Positions 24,626 to 32,607 of a stretch of 64,000 nucleotides of DNA are shown one piece after another. The stretch is taken from contig CBDBMW010000012.1 in assembly GCA_965207595.1 (NCBI GenBank), forward strand, positions 2,434,997 to 2,498,996. Reading direction: 5' to 3'. Within the stretch, counting starts at the first letter, position 1, and each line of letters opens with the position of its first letter. The notes under the pieces were generated by a model. It was not told the origin of the DNA. It worked only from the letters and a program-made list of their open reading frames with translations, and made no database searches. Source of the DNA: JAGWAJ01 sp026707615 (GTDB taxonomy: Bacteria > Acidobacteriota > Vicinamibacteria > Vicinamibacterales > UBA8438). Position numbers and translations under genes: made by a program.

Positions 24626-25744
24626 TTACCCGTCCGAATCGAGGGCCGCGTCCACCAGATCGGCGGCCTCGCGGCCGATGGCGAGGCAGGCGGTGAGGCC
24701 TGGCGAGTCGATTCCCGCGACCTGAACGAGGCGGCGGACGCGGGTGTCCCGGCCGATGCGGAAGTCGCAGAACGCCTGCTCGGCGGGGGCGCCGCGGGCG
24801 CGGATCCCGGTGCCGCCCGCGTGGAGGTGGTCGCGCCGGAGCGCCGGCACGAGGGTGCGGGCCGCATCGAGGAACGTGTCCAACGGAAGGCGGTCCGACT
24901 CGTAGTCGTCCTTCGCGGCCTGGTAGCGCGCCGTGGGCCCCAGCGTCACGGTGCCCCAGGTGGTCGGCGTGAAATGCACGCCGAGGCCGTGGCCGCTGGC
25001 GAAGGGGAGCGGATAGACCGGCCCGTTCACGAGGCCCCGGGCGGCCGGCGCGAGCTCGGCGTACTCCCCCCGCACCGGGTAGATCGTGTAGGGCTCTCCA
25101 CCGAGCCGGGCGGACAACTCGTCGGCGTGCAGTCCGGCCGCGTTGACGACGGCCCGCGCGCGGATCGTCTCCCGCGGCGTGCGCAGCTCGATGCCGCCGG
25201 GGATGGGGGAGCCGCCCGCGACCGGGGTCCCCGGCAACAGCGCGACGCCGGCCGCGGCCGCCTCTCGCGCCAGCGTGCGGACGACGCCCTCCGCCTCGAC
25301 GATGCCGGTCGAGGGCGACCAGAGCGCCCCGACGGCGCGGACCCGGGGCTCGCGCCGCCGCACGAACGCCCGGTCGACGAGCTCCAGGTCGTCGACGCCG
25401 TTCGCGCGCCCGCGGGCGGCCAGCGACTCGAGTCGCGACACCTCCGCCGCCTCGCCGGCCACGATCAGCTTCCCGCAGCGGGCGTGCGGGACGTCGTGCC
25501 GCCGGCAGAAGGCGTACAGCCGTTCCCTTCCGTCGACGCAGAGACGCGCCTTGAGCGAGCCGGGCGGATAGTAGATGCCCGCGTGCAGCACGCCGCTGTT
25601 GTGGGTGCTGGCTTCCTGTCCGGGGCGCGGGCGGCGTTCGAGAAGGCACGTCGTGCGCCCTCGGGCGGCCGTCTCGCAGGCCGTCGCCAGTCCCGCCACG
25701 CCGGCCCCGACGATGGCGACGTCGATCCACTCGGTGGCGGTCAT
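24626..25744 (-). CDS. lhgO: L-2-hydroxyglutarate oxidase-like FAD oxidoreductase
   Basis: A 372-residue DAO-family flavoprotein. The ADP-binding GAGVAGLA is at the N-terminus. EASTHNSGVLHAGIYYPPGS and LKARLCVDG are the LhgO/L2HGDH hallmark around the flavin. The closing GIDSPGLTACLAIGREAADL contacts FAD. It oxidises L-2-hydroxyglutarate to 2-oxoglutarate, passing electrons to quinone or oxygen. Length is slightly below the 390-400 usual. It is convergent with rfbD and divergent from gmd. Confidence 0.88.
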   Translation of the reverse strand: MTATEWIDVAIVGAGVAGLATACETAARGRTTCLLERRPRPGQEASTHNSGVLHAGIYYPPGSLKARLCVDGRERLYAFCRRHDVPHARCGKLIVAGEAAEVSRLESLAARGRANGVDDLELVDRAFVRRREPRVRAVGALWSPSTGIVEAEGVVRTLAREAAAAGVALLPGTPVAGGSPIPGGIELRTPRETIRARAVVNAAGLHADELSARLGGEPYTIYPVRGEYAELAPAARGLVNGPVYPLPFASGHGLGVHFTPTTWGTVTLGPTARYQAAKDDYESDRLPLDTFLDAARTLVPALRRDHLHAGGTGIRARGAPAEQAFCDFRIGRDTRVRRLVQVAGIDSPGLTACLAIGREAADLVDAALDSDG

Positions 25745-25806
25745 GGCGGGCGGGGGGCGGCCGGCGGAGACGCGTGCGCTCGGCCGGTGGGTCTCAGGCC
25801 GTCTCG

Positions 25807-25812
25807 TATAAT
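25807..25812 (+). promoter_or_regulatory. Candidate -10 box (TATAAT) for gmd
   Basis: A perfect TATAAT in the lhgO-gmd divergent gap, 45 bases upstream of the gmd ATG. No recognisable -35 lies 16-18 bases before it (GGTGGG region). Confidence 0.4.
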
Positions 25813-25857
25813 CCGGGGCGGCTCGGGCGGGGTCGCTCGGTCCGGGCGGCTGCCGGC

Positions 25858-26871
25858 ATGTCGAAACGCGCCATCGTCACGGGCATCACCGGGCAGGACG
25901 GATCCTACCTCGCCGAGCTGTTGCTGGAGCGCGGCTACGAGGTCGTGGGGGTGGCGCGGCGTCTGAGCGCCCCGAACCACTGGCGGATCGAGCACCTGCT
26001 CGATCGCATCGACCTGCGCCCGGCCGATCTGCTCGACCAGCTCTCGCTCATCCGCCTCGTGGACGACGTGCGCCCGCACGAGATCTACAACCTCGCGGCG
26101 ATGTCGTTCGTGCCTGCATCCTGGGACCAGCCGATCCTCACCGGCGAGTACAACGCGCTCGGCGTGACCCGCATGCTGGAGGCGGTGCGCCTCGTGGACA
26201 CCTCGATCCGGGTCTACCAGGCCTCGTCGAGCGAGATGTTCGGCAAGGTCCGCGAGACGCCGCAGAACGAGAGGACCCCGTTCTATCCGCGCAGCCCCTA
26301 CGGCGTGTCGAAGGTCTTCGCCCACTACATCACCGTGAACTACCGCGAGAGCTACGACATGTACGCGGTATCGGGCATCCTCTTCAACCACGAATCGCCG
26401 CGGCGGGGCCTCGAGTTCGTGACGCGCAAGGTGAGCGACGGGGTGGCCCGCATCCAGGCCGGGCTCGCGGAGACGCTCCCTCTGGGCAACCTCGACGCCC
26501 GGCGCGACTGGGGTTTCGCGGGGGACTACGTGCGCGCGATCTGGAGCATGCTGCAGCAGGATCGGGCCGACGACTACGTCATCGCCACCGGCACCAGCCA
26601 TTCGGTGCGCGACCTCGTGGAGACCGCCTTCTCGCATGCCGGCCTCGACTGGCGCGAGCACGTCCGCACGGACCCGGCCCTGATGCGGCCGGCCGAGGTG
26701 GAGCACCTGGTCGGCGATCCGTCGCGGGCCGCGGCCGAGCTCGGCTGGCGCCCGTCGGTCGACTTCGCCGGGCTGATCCGCATGATGGTCGACGCCGACA
26801 TCGAGCGGATCGGGCGCCGCGCTGCAGGCGGGAAAGCCGGCCGCGGCGCTCCCGCGCCGGCCGGGCAGTAG
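25858..26871 (+). CDS. gmd: GDP-mannose 4,6-dehydratase
   Basis: A 337-residue extended SDR converting GDP-mannose to GDP-4-keto-6-deoxymannose. IVTGITGQDGSYLAELLLE binds NADP. The active site is Ser125/Glu126 (SSSEMFG) with Tyr148/Lys152 (SPYGVSK). FNHESPRRG and LGNLDARRDWGFAGDYV are Gmd-specific. It feeds fucose or rhamnose-type sugars for surface polysaccharides. The C-terminal tail after residue 320 is low complexity. Its stop codon abuts a gene remnant on the other strand. Confidence 0.95.
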   Translation: MSKRAIVTGITGQDGSYLAELLLERGYEVVGVARRLSAPNHWRIEHLLDRIDLRPADLLDQLSLIRLVDDVRPHEIYNLAAMSFVPASWDQPILTGEYNALGVTRMLEAVRLVDTSIRVYQASSSEMFGKVRETPQNERTPFYPRSPYGVSKVFAHYITVNYRESYDMYAVSGILFNHESPRRGLEFVTRKVSDGVARIQAGLAETLPLGNLDARRDWGFAGDYVRAIWSMLQQDRADDYVIATGTSHSVRDLVETAFSHAGLDWREHVRTDPALMRPAEVEHLVGDPSRAAAELGWRPSVDFAGLIRMMVDADIERIGRRAAGGKAGRGAPAPAGQ

Positions 26872-26966
26872 ACCATCTTCGAGTCCCAACCGTGCCGTGC
26901 CGCGAACGCGCCGATGAACTCCCGGATCTTCGGCAGGGCAGAAAGGTCGGCGTGCACCTCGAGCCG
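26871..26966 (-). pseudogene. Remnant of an anti-sigma/RsbW-like ATP-binding domain
   Basis: On the minus strand the frame reads RLEVHADLSALPKIREFIGA, then FAARHGWDSKMV. This resembles the first strand and helix of HATPase_c_2 (RsbW-type) domains, where DLSALPxIRxF precedes GxD. The match stops exactly at the gmd stop codon. Beyond it the frame runs antisense through gmd and carries no N-box or G-box. I read it as a decayed fragment cut by a deletion or rearrangement. Confidence 0.4.
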
Positions 26967-27064
26967 GCTCGCGGCGTCCGTACGGAAGAACCCGGTTCCC
27001 AGGAACAGACGGGCTGCGTGGGCCTGCCGTCTCGGGGAAGTGGGTGGCCGCGACCGAGGCGCGC

Positions 27065-27844
27065 TCAGTGGCCGACCAGGCCCTCGACGGGGCTGCTCGC
27101 GGTGGCGTAGCGCCGGCGGGGAATGCGGCCCGCGAGGTAGCCGAGCCGTCCGGCGCGCACCGCGAGCCGCATCGCCTCCGCCATCGCGACCGGGTCGTCG
27201 GCGCCCGCGATGGCGGTGTTGATGAGCACGCCGTCCGCACCCAGTTCCATCGCCACCGCGGCATCCGACGGCGATCCGACGCCGGCGTCGACGATGACAG
27301 GGACCTCGGCCTGCTCGCGGATGATGGTCAGGCTGTTGCGGTTCTGCACGCCGAGCCCCGAGCCGATAGGGGCGCCCAGGGGCATCACCGCGGCCGCTCC
27401 CGCCGCGGCCAGCTTGCGGCAGACAATTGGGTCGTCGTTCGTGTAGGGAAGGACGACGAACCCCTCGTCGGCCAGCACGCGCGTCGCCGCCAGCAGGGCC
27501 TCGTTGTCCGGGAAGAGCGTCCGCTCGTCGCCGATGACCTCCAGCTTCACCCAGTTCGTGAGCCCCGCCTCCCGCCCCAGCCGGGCGGTGCGGATCGCCT
27601 CGTCGGCGGTGTAGCAGCCGGCCGTGTTCGGAAGCAGCGCGTAGCGGTCCGTGTCGATGTGGGCGAGCAGCGAGGAGCCGTCGCGGGCGTCGAGATCGAC
27701 GCGGCGCACCGCGACCGTCACCATCTCGGCCCCGGAGGCGTCATGCGCGCGGCGCATGACGTCGTGGGAGGCGTACTTGCCGGTGCCGACGATCAGTCGG
27801 GAGCGGAACGTCTTGCCGGCGATGGTCAGGAGGTCGTCGTCCAT
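27065..27844 (-). CDS. thiG: Thiazole synthase
   Basis: A 259-residue TIM-barrel enzyme forming the thiazole phosphate of thiamine from DXP, dehydroglycine and ThiS thiocarboxylate. Signatures are FRSRLIVGTGKYASHDVMRR, the Schiff-base Lys in NWVKLEVIGD, MPLGAPIGSGLGVQN and VIVDAGVGSPSDAAVAMELG. ATG 27844 is chosen because the open frame upstream runs through a repeat element. thiS lies 178 bases upstream, separated by that repeat. Confidence 0.95.
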   Translation of the reverse strand: MDDDLLTIAGKTFRSRLIVGTGKYASHDVMRRAHDASGAEMVTVAVRRVDLDARDGSSLLAHIDTDRYALLPNTAGCYTADEAIRTARLGREAGLTNWVKLEVIGDERTLFPDNEALLAATRVLADEGFVVLPYTNDDPIVCRKLAAAGAAAVMPLGAPIGSGLGVQNRNSLTIIREQAEVPVIVDAGVGSPSDAAVAMELGADGVLINTAIAGADDPVAMAEAMRLAVRAGRLGYLAGRIPRRRYATASSPVEGLVGH

Positions 27845-27848
27845 AGCG

Positions 27849-28014
27849 TCTGCGCGCCCTTGCGGGCGCGTTGGGAGTCTGCGCGCGCGAGAGACTCTTG
27901 CGTCGCCGGTTCTAGCCCACCATTCGTCGCCTGACGGCTCCGCCTGGTGCCCAACCAACCCTGCAGGAGTCCACGCCGTTCTACGGCGCGGACTCCTGGC
28001 GGCGCAGACTCCTG
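27849..28014 (-). repeat. Dispersed structured repeat, full composite copy (minus orientation)
   Basis: This composite holds all three modules, inverted relative to the 34.5 kb copies. The B hairpin is CGCGCCC-ttgc-GGGCGCG (about 27853-27870 on the plus strand). The roughly 48-bp C block is CCCACCATTCGTCGCCTGAC, then CTCCGCCTGGTGCCCAACCA (27914-27959). The A hairpin is near-perfect: arm 27964-27978, loop 27979-27983, arm 27984-27998. A further AGGAGTCTGCGCC half-copy is at 27999-28014. It sits between thiS and thiG. Confidence 0.85.
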
Positions 28015-28022
28015 GTGGACCG

Positions 28023-28223
28023 TCAGCCTCCGCCGACGAAGTTGACGATCTCCACCTCGTCTCCACCCCGGACCAACGTCGAGTCGTACCGCGCGCGCCG
28101 CACGACGACGAGGTTGTGCTCGACGGCCACGCGCCGCGGATCGATGTCCAGGCGGTCGAGCAACCCGTGGACGGTCACCGGCTCCGCCAGCTCGTAGTCC
28201 TCCCCGTTCAGCCGTATCGTCAC
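28023..28223 (-). CDS. thiS: Sulfur carrier protein ThiS
   Basis: A 66-residue ubiquitin-fold protein. MTIRLNGEDYEL opens the fold, LLDRLDIDPRRVAVEHNLVV follows, and the C-terminus EVEIVNFVGGG ends in the Gly-Gly that is thiocarboxylated. It donates sulfur to ThiG. The start is GTG 28223. The neighbouring thiG is presumably cotranscribed through the repeat element. ThiF and ThiE are not present here. Confidence 0.95.
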   Translation of the reverse strand: MTIRLNGEDYELAEPVTVHGLLDRLDIDPRRVAVEHNLVVVRRARYDSTLVRGGDEVEIVNFVGGG

Positions 28224-28231
28224 GGCCTCCC

Positions 28232-28260
28232 AGCCTACCCGCGGGCGGGCGCGAAGTCAA
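28232..28260 (-). promoter_or_regulatory. Sigma70-type promoter for thiS-thiG
   Basis: On the minus strand TTGACT (28260-28255) is separated by 17 bases from TAGGCT (28237-28232). Transcription would start near 28225, two bases before the thiS GTG, so the message would be nearly leaderless. A competing reading is that GGGAGG at 28231-28226 is a ribosome-binding site. It is only two bases from the GTG, which is too close. Confidence 0.45.
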
Positions 28261-28335
28261 GGCTAACTCGTTGCCAGAAAGAGATTTACTCCGTGAGGAG
28301 GGGAGCGGCGGGGTGGCCCGGCGGCCCGCCGGAGA

Positions 28336-28365
28336 TTGACTTCGACGCGCCCGCGAAAGTACGAT
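28336..28365 (+). promoter_or_regulatory. Sigma70-type promoter for the nqr operon
   Basis: TTGACT (28336-28341), 18-base spacer, TACGAT (28360-28365). The leader to nqrA would be about 205 bases. It lies back to back with the thiS promoter in the 28224-28578 gap. Confidence 0.5.
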
Positions 28366-28578
28366 AGCGGCAACCCCGCAAGGGTCGTCTCGCCGGTGTC
28401 GGTTCCCGTTTTCGGGTCGGCTCGGCACTTCCGTCACAGAACAGGGCGTCGCTCGGCAATCGACGGCGGGCGGCGCGGGCGATAGCTTGAGAAATTTTTC
28501 ACAAGGCGGCTCGCTCCCGAGCCCGGGAGGCTGCGCCGCGGAACGGTTGACGCAGGCGTCCCGCAGCGACGTTCCACG
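28366..28578 (+). other. nqr leader region
   Basis: A stretch of about 210 bases with no gene. It holds a degenerate A-type repeat (28525-28546, GGGAGGCTGCGCCGCGGAACGG) and an AT-rich spot, GAGAAATTTTTCACAAGG, near 28490-28507, unusual for this genome. I see no known riboswitch and no clear Shine-Dalgarno before nqrA. Confidence 0.4.
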
Positions 28579-29955
28579 ATGGCACGGCACAAGGTGACCC
28601 GCGGCGTCCGGCTCCCGCTGGCCGGCGAGCCGGTGCAGGCCGTCGAGGATGCCGCCCCCCCGCACAGGGTCGGCGTGCTGGCCGCGGACGCCGTCGGGTT
28701 GCGGCCCACGCTGCACGTGTCGCCCGGCGACACCGTCGTCCGGGGGCAGGTGCTCTTCCACGACAAGCGCACGCCCGACGTGCGCTACACGGCGCCTGTC
28801 GCGGGCACCGTGGCCGGCGTCCACCGGGGCGACCGCCGGGCGCTCCGGTCGGTCGTCATCGAGGCGAGCCGCGCCGAGCGGGAGGGTCGCGACCCGGAAA
28901 CGGCCCGGTTCCCGGCGTTCTCGGGACGGCATCCGAGCGGGATGCCGGCGGACGACGTGCGCGCCCTGCTGCTGGAGTCGGGCCTGTGGACGGCGCTGCG
29001 CGCGCGACCCTACGGCCGCGTCGCCGACCCGGCGGTGCGCCCCCACTCGATCTTCGTCACCGCCATCGACACCAACCCCCTGGCGCCGTCCATCGACGCC
29101 GTGGTGGGCGACCGGGTTCCGGCGCTCGGCCGGGGTCTGGCCGCGCTGGAGCGCCTCACCGACGGGCCGATCCACTTCTGCACCGGGCCGGACACGCGGC
29201 TCGAGCCCGCGGCCGGCGAGCGCGTGCGGCACGAGGTCTTCGCCGGTCCGCACCCGGCGGGGACCGTCGGACTCCACATCCATACCCTCGACCCGGTCGA
29301 CCGCCGGAAGGTGGTGTGGCACATCGGCGTCCAGGACGTCATCGCGGCAGGGCGCCTGTTCGAGGCCGGGCAGCTCGATCCGGGGCGCGTCGTCTCGCTG
29401 GGCGGTCCGCCGGTGGCCCGGCCGCGCCTGCTGCGGACGCGGCTCGGCGCCTCGACCGACGCCCTCGTGGCGGGCGAGCTCGCGGGCGAGCAGGAGGTGC
29501 GCGTGATCTCCGGGTCGGTGTTCGGGGGGCGGGCGGCGTCCGGGGAGGTCCACGGCTACCTCGGCCGCTACCACCAGCAGGTCTCGGTGCTGACCGAGGA
29601 TCGGGAGCGCGAGTTCCTCGGCTGGCTGCGCCCCGGATTCGACCGCTTCTCCGCCGTGCGGACGTTCGCGTCGGCGTGGCTGCCCCGGCGGCGGCTCGCG
29701 CTCACCACCTCCACCCACGGATCGCCCCGCGCCATCGTCCCGATCGGCAGCTACGAGCGCGTGATGCCGCTCGACCTGATGGTCACCCCGATGATGCGCG
29801 CCCTGGCGATGCGGGACGTCGAGCGCGCCGAGGAGCTCGGGTGCCTGGAGCTCGAAGAGGAGGACGTGGCCCTGTGCACCTTCGTCGACGCCGGGAAGAC
29901 GGAGTTCGGACCGCATCTCCGCAGCGTCCTCGACGAGCTGGAGAAGGAAGGATAG
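28579..29955 (+). CDS. nqrA: Na+-translocating NADH:quinone reductase subunit A
   Basis: A 458-residue soluble subunit that binds the membrane part on the cytoplasmic side and contributes to quinone interaction. Family features are VTRGVRLPLAGEPVQ, VSPGDTVVRGQVLFHDKRTP and the lipoyl-like YTAPVAGTVAGVHRGDRRAL. Also present are IFVTAIDTNPLAPS, SGSVFGGRAASGEVHGYLGR and the C-terminal EELGCLELEEEDVALCTFVD. Length agrees with the usual 445-460. It is the first gene of a complete nqrABCDEF run. The Rnf homologue RnfC would have ferredoxin cysteines, which are absent here. Confidence 0.96.
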   Translation: MARHKVTRGVRLPLAGEPVQAVEDAAPPHRVGVLAADAVGLRPTLHVSPGDTVVRGQVLFHDKRTPDVRYTAPVAGTVAGVHRGDRRALRSVVIEASRAEREGRDPETARFPAFSGRHPSGMPADDVRALLLESGLWTALRARPYGRVADPAVRPHSIFVTAIDTNPLAPSIDAVVGDRVPALGRGLAALERLTDGPIHFCTGPDTRLEPAAGERVRHEVFAGPHPAGTVGLHIHTLDPVDRRKVVWHIGVQDVIAAGRLFEAGQLDPGRVVSLGGPPVARPRLLRTRLGASTDALVAGELAGEQEVRVISGSVFGGRAASGEVHGYLGRYHQQVSVLTEDREREFLGWLRPGFDRFSAVRTFASAWLPRRRLALTTSTHGSPRAIVPIGSYERVMPLDLMVTPMMRALAMRDVERAEELGCLELEEEDVALCTFVDAGKTEFGPHLRSVLDELEKEG

Positions 29956-29968
29956 GTCTGAGCGCCGC

Positions 29969-31189
29969 ATGAAGGTCCTGCGCCGCCTGCTCGACTCGCA
30001 GGCCCGGCACTTCGAGCCGGGGGGGCGGCTCTCCCGGCTCTACCCCCTGTGGGAGGCCCAGGACACGTTCCTGTACACGCCGGGCCACGTCACGGCCGGA
30101 GCCGCCCACGTGCGCGACGGGCTCGACCTGAAGCGCATGATGATGACCGTCGTCGTCGCGCTGGCCGGCTGCGTCTACATGGCGCTCCACAACACCGGCT
30201 ACCAGGCGAACCTGGCGATCGCGGCCGGGGCGGCGCCGCTGGCGAACTGGCAGACGGCGGCGATGGAGGCGTCCGGGCTGGGCTTCGCCCCCGACGACCT
30301 CGTGAGTTGCCTCGTGCACGGCGGCCTCTACTACGTGCCGATCCTCATCGTCACCTTCGCGGTCGGCGGCCTCTGGGAGTTCCTCTTCGCCGTGGTGCGG
30401 AAGCACGAGCTGAACGAGGGATTCCTCGTCACCGGCATGCTGTTTCCGCTGACCCTGCCGCCGACCATTCCGCTCTGGCAGGTGGCGCTCGGCATCTCGT
30501 TCGGCATCGTCGTCGGCAAGGAGATTTTCGGCGGCACCGGCATGAACGTCCTGAACCCGGCGCTGGTGGCCCGCGCCGGCGTCTTCTTCGCGTATCCCGC
30601 CGAGATGTCGGGCGATGCGGTCTGGATTGCGGCCGACACCGCGTCCGATGCCGTCAGCGGAGCGACGGCGCTGGCCGACGCGACGCTGGGCGGCACGGCG
30701 GCGATGGCCGCGGAGACCGACTGGTGGAGCGCGTTCGTCGGGTTCGTGCCCGGATCGATGGGCGAGACATCCACGCTGGCCTGTCTGCTCGGGGCGCTGC
30801 TGCTCGTCGCGACCGGCGTCGGCTCGTGGCGCATCATGGTGAGCGTCGCCGCGGGGACGATCCTGATGGCGGCCGGACTGAACGCCATCGGGTCGGCGAC
30901 GAACCCGTTCTTCGACGTCACCCCGGCCTGGCACCTCGTGCTCGGGGGCTGGGCGTTCGGCACCGTCTACATGGCGACCGATCCGGTCTCCGCTCCGGCG
31001 GTGCCGCGCGGCCACTTCGTGTACGGCTTCCTGATCGGCGTGCTCTGCGTCCTCATCCGCGTCGTCAACCCGGCGTATCCTGAGGGCATGATGCTCGCCA
31101 TCCTCTTCATGAACCTGTTCGCGCCGCTGATCGACTACTTCGCCATTCAGGCGAACGCGCGGCGCCGGAGGGCGCGGTATGCAGGGTAG
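29969..31189 (+). CDS. nqrB: Na+-NQR subunit B
   Basis: A 406-residue membrane subunit with about ten helices that carries the Na+ path, a covalent FMN and riboflavin. The flavinylation motif SGAT lies at residues 230-233, so FMN should attach to Thr233, matching Thr236 of the Vibrio protein. Conserved membrane motifs are NEGFLVTGMLFPLTLPPTIP, GTGMNVLNPALVARAGVFFAYP and YMATDPVSAP. The stop overlaps nqrC by 11 bases. The flavin is installed by ApbE, encoded downstream. Confidence 0.97.
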   Translation: MKVLRRLLDSQARHFEPGGRLSRLYPLWEAQDTFLYTPGHVTAGAAHVRDGLDLKRMMMTVVVALAGCVYMALHNTGYQANLAIAAGAAPLANWQTAAMEASGLGFAPDDLVSCLVHGGLYYVPILIVTFAVGGLWEFLFAVVRKHELNEGFLVTGMLFPLTLPPTIPLWQVALGISFGIVVGKEIFGGTGMNVLNPALVARAGVFFAYPAEMSGDAVWIAADTASDAVSGATALADATLGGTAAMAAETDWWSAFVGFVPGSMGETSTLACLLGALLLVATGVGSWRIMVSVAAGTILMAAGLNAIGSATNPFFDVTPAWHLVLGGWAFGTVYMATDPVSAPAVPRGHFVYGFLIGVLCVLIRVVNPAYPEGMMLAILFMNLFAPLIDYFAIQANARRRRARYAG

Positions 31190-31973
31190 CGTGCTCTACA
31201 ACCTCGGGTTCGCGACCGCGATCTGCGTCGCCTGCGCCATCGTGGTGTCGTCCTCCGCCGTCTCCCTGCGGGAGCGGCAGCTCGTCAACCAGGCCCTCGA
31301 CATGCAGCGCAACGTCCTCGTGGCGGCCGGGCTGGCGGCCCCGGACGAAGCGCTGGAGCAGGACGAGATCGAGGCGCGCTTCGCCCCCATCCGTCAGGTG
31401 GTCATCGACGTCGCCACCGGCGTCGCCACCGACGTCGATCCGGCCACGTTCGATCCGCGCGCCGCCGCGGCCGACCCCGCGACGAGCCGCACCGCGCCGC
31501 CGAACAACGCCGGGCTGAACCGCGTCGCCGACCAGGCCCTGGTCTACGAGCTGCGCCGGGCGGACGGTGCGCTCGACCTGGTCGTGCTGCCGGTGCACGG
31601 GCTGGGCCTCTGGGGCCTGCTCTACGGTTTCGTGGCGCTCGACGCGGACCTCGAGACGATCCGCGGCCTGACCTACTACGAGCACAAGGAGACGCCGGGC
31701 CTCGGCGGCGAGGTGGACAACCCGCGCTGGAAGCGCCTGTGGGACGGCCGCCGGGCGTTCGGCCCGGACGGCGCCCCGGCCATCGAGGTCGTGCGGGGGC
31801 TCGCGGGACCGCCCGCCGACGACCCCTTCCGCGTCGACGGTCTCGCCGGGGCCACGATGACGAGCCGGGGCGTCACGAACATGCTGCGGTTCTGGCTCGA
31901 CGACCAGGGCTTCGGGCCCTATCTGGACACGCTCCGCGCGCACGGACGCAGGATGGCCGGGGGCACGGGATGA
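31179..31973 (+). CDS. nqrC: Na+-NQR subunit C
   Basis: A 264-residue subunit with one N-terminal anchor (VLYNLGFATAICVACAIVVS) and a periplasmic FMN domain. GLGLWGLLYGFVALDADLET and YYEHKETPGLGGEVDNPRW are the family core. The FMN-acceptor Thr226 sits in DGLAGATMTSRGV. The residue three before the Thr is Ala where the common motif has Ser (SGAT). The Asp at -6 and the GAT core are intact, so flavinylation by ApbE should still work. It starts inside nqrB. Confidence 0.95.
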   Translation: MQGSVLYNLGFATAICVACAIVVSSSAVSLRERQLVNQALDMQRNVLVAAGLAAPDEALEQDEIEARFAPIRQVVIDVATGVATDVDPATFDPRAAAADPATSRTAPPNNAGLNRVADQALVYELRRADGALDLVVLPVHGLGLWGLLYGFVALDADLETIRGLTYYEHKETPGLGGEVDNPRWKRLWDGRRAFGPDGAPAIEVVRGLAGPPADDPFRVDGLAGATMTSRGVTNMLRFWLDDQGFGPYLDTLRAHGRRMAGGTG

Positions 31974-31986
31974 ACGGGGGCGCGTG

Positions 31987-32607
31987 ATGTCAAAGCAGCG
32001 CGAGGCGCTGATCGACCCGCTCTTCAACAACAACCCGATCACGCTGCAGGTGCTCGGCATCTGCTCGGCGCTCGCCGTGACGACCCGCATGGACACGGCG
32101 CTCGTGATGAGCGCGGCGGTCGTCGCGGTGATGATGTCGTCGAACTTCTTCGTCAGCGCCCTGCGGAATCAGATCCCGACGAGCATCCGGATCATCGTGC
32201 AGCTCACGATCATCGCCTCGCTGGTGATCATGGTCGACCAGGTGCTGAAGGCCTACCTGTTCGAGCTGTCGAAGCAACTCACGGTCTTCGTCGGCCTCAT
32301 CATCACGAACTGCATCATCATGGGGCGCGCCGAGGCCTACGCCATGCAGAACCCGCCCGGACTGAGCCTCATCGACGGGCTCGGGAACGGCCTCGGCTAC
32401 GGCGTCATCCTGATGCTGACGGCGCTCGTGCGCGAGCTCTTCGGGTCGGGATCGGTGTTCGGGACGACGGTGCTGCCGCTGGCGAGCGAGGGGGGCTGGT
32501 ACACGCCCAACGGGCTGATGGTGCTCTCGCCGGCCGCGTTCTTCATCATCGGCTTCCTGATCTGGGCCCTGCGGAGCTGGAAGCGCGATCAGGTGGAGGC
32601 CGAGTGA
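31987..32607 (+). CDS. nqrD: Na+-NQR subunit D
   Basis: A 206-residue membrane protein with six helices, of the NqrD/RnfE fold. IDPLFNNNPITLQVLGICSA, LFVGLIITNCIIMGRAEAYA and LMLTALVRELFGSGSVFG are invariant-type segments. Their cysteine regions hold the intramembrane [2Fe-2S] cluster shared with NqrE. GGGGG at 31976-31980 favours ATG 31987 over GTG 31984. The stop overlaps nqrE (TGATG). Confidence 0.97.
   Translation: MSKQREALIDPLFNNNPITLQVLGICSALAVTTRMDTALVMSAAVVAVMMSSNFFVSALRNQIPTSIRIIVQLTIIASLVIMVDQVLKAYLFELSKQLTVFVGLIITNCIIMGRAEAYAMQNPPGLSLIDGLGNGLGYGVILMLTALVRELFGSGSVFGTTVLPLASEGGWYTPNGLMVLSPAAFFIIGFLIWALRSWKRDQVEAE

Noticed and set aside
28224..28335. TPP riboswitch upstream of thiS
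   Set aside because: The conserved CUGAGA and other TPP-aptamer motifs are absent, and the likely promoter leaves no leader.
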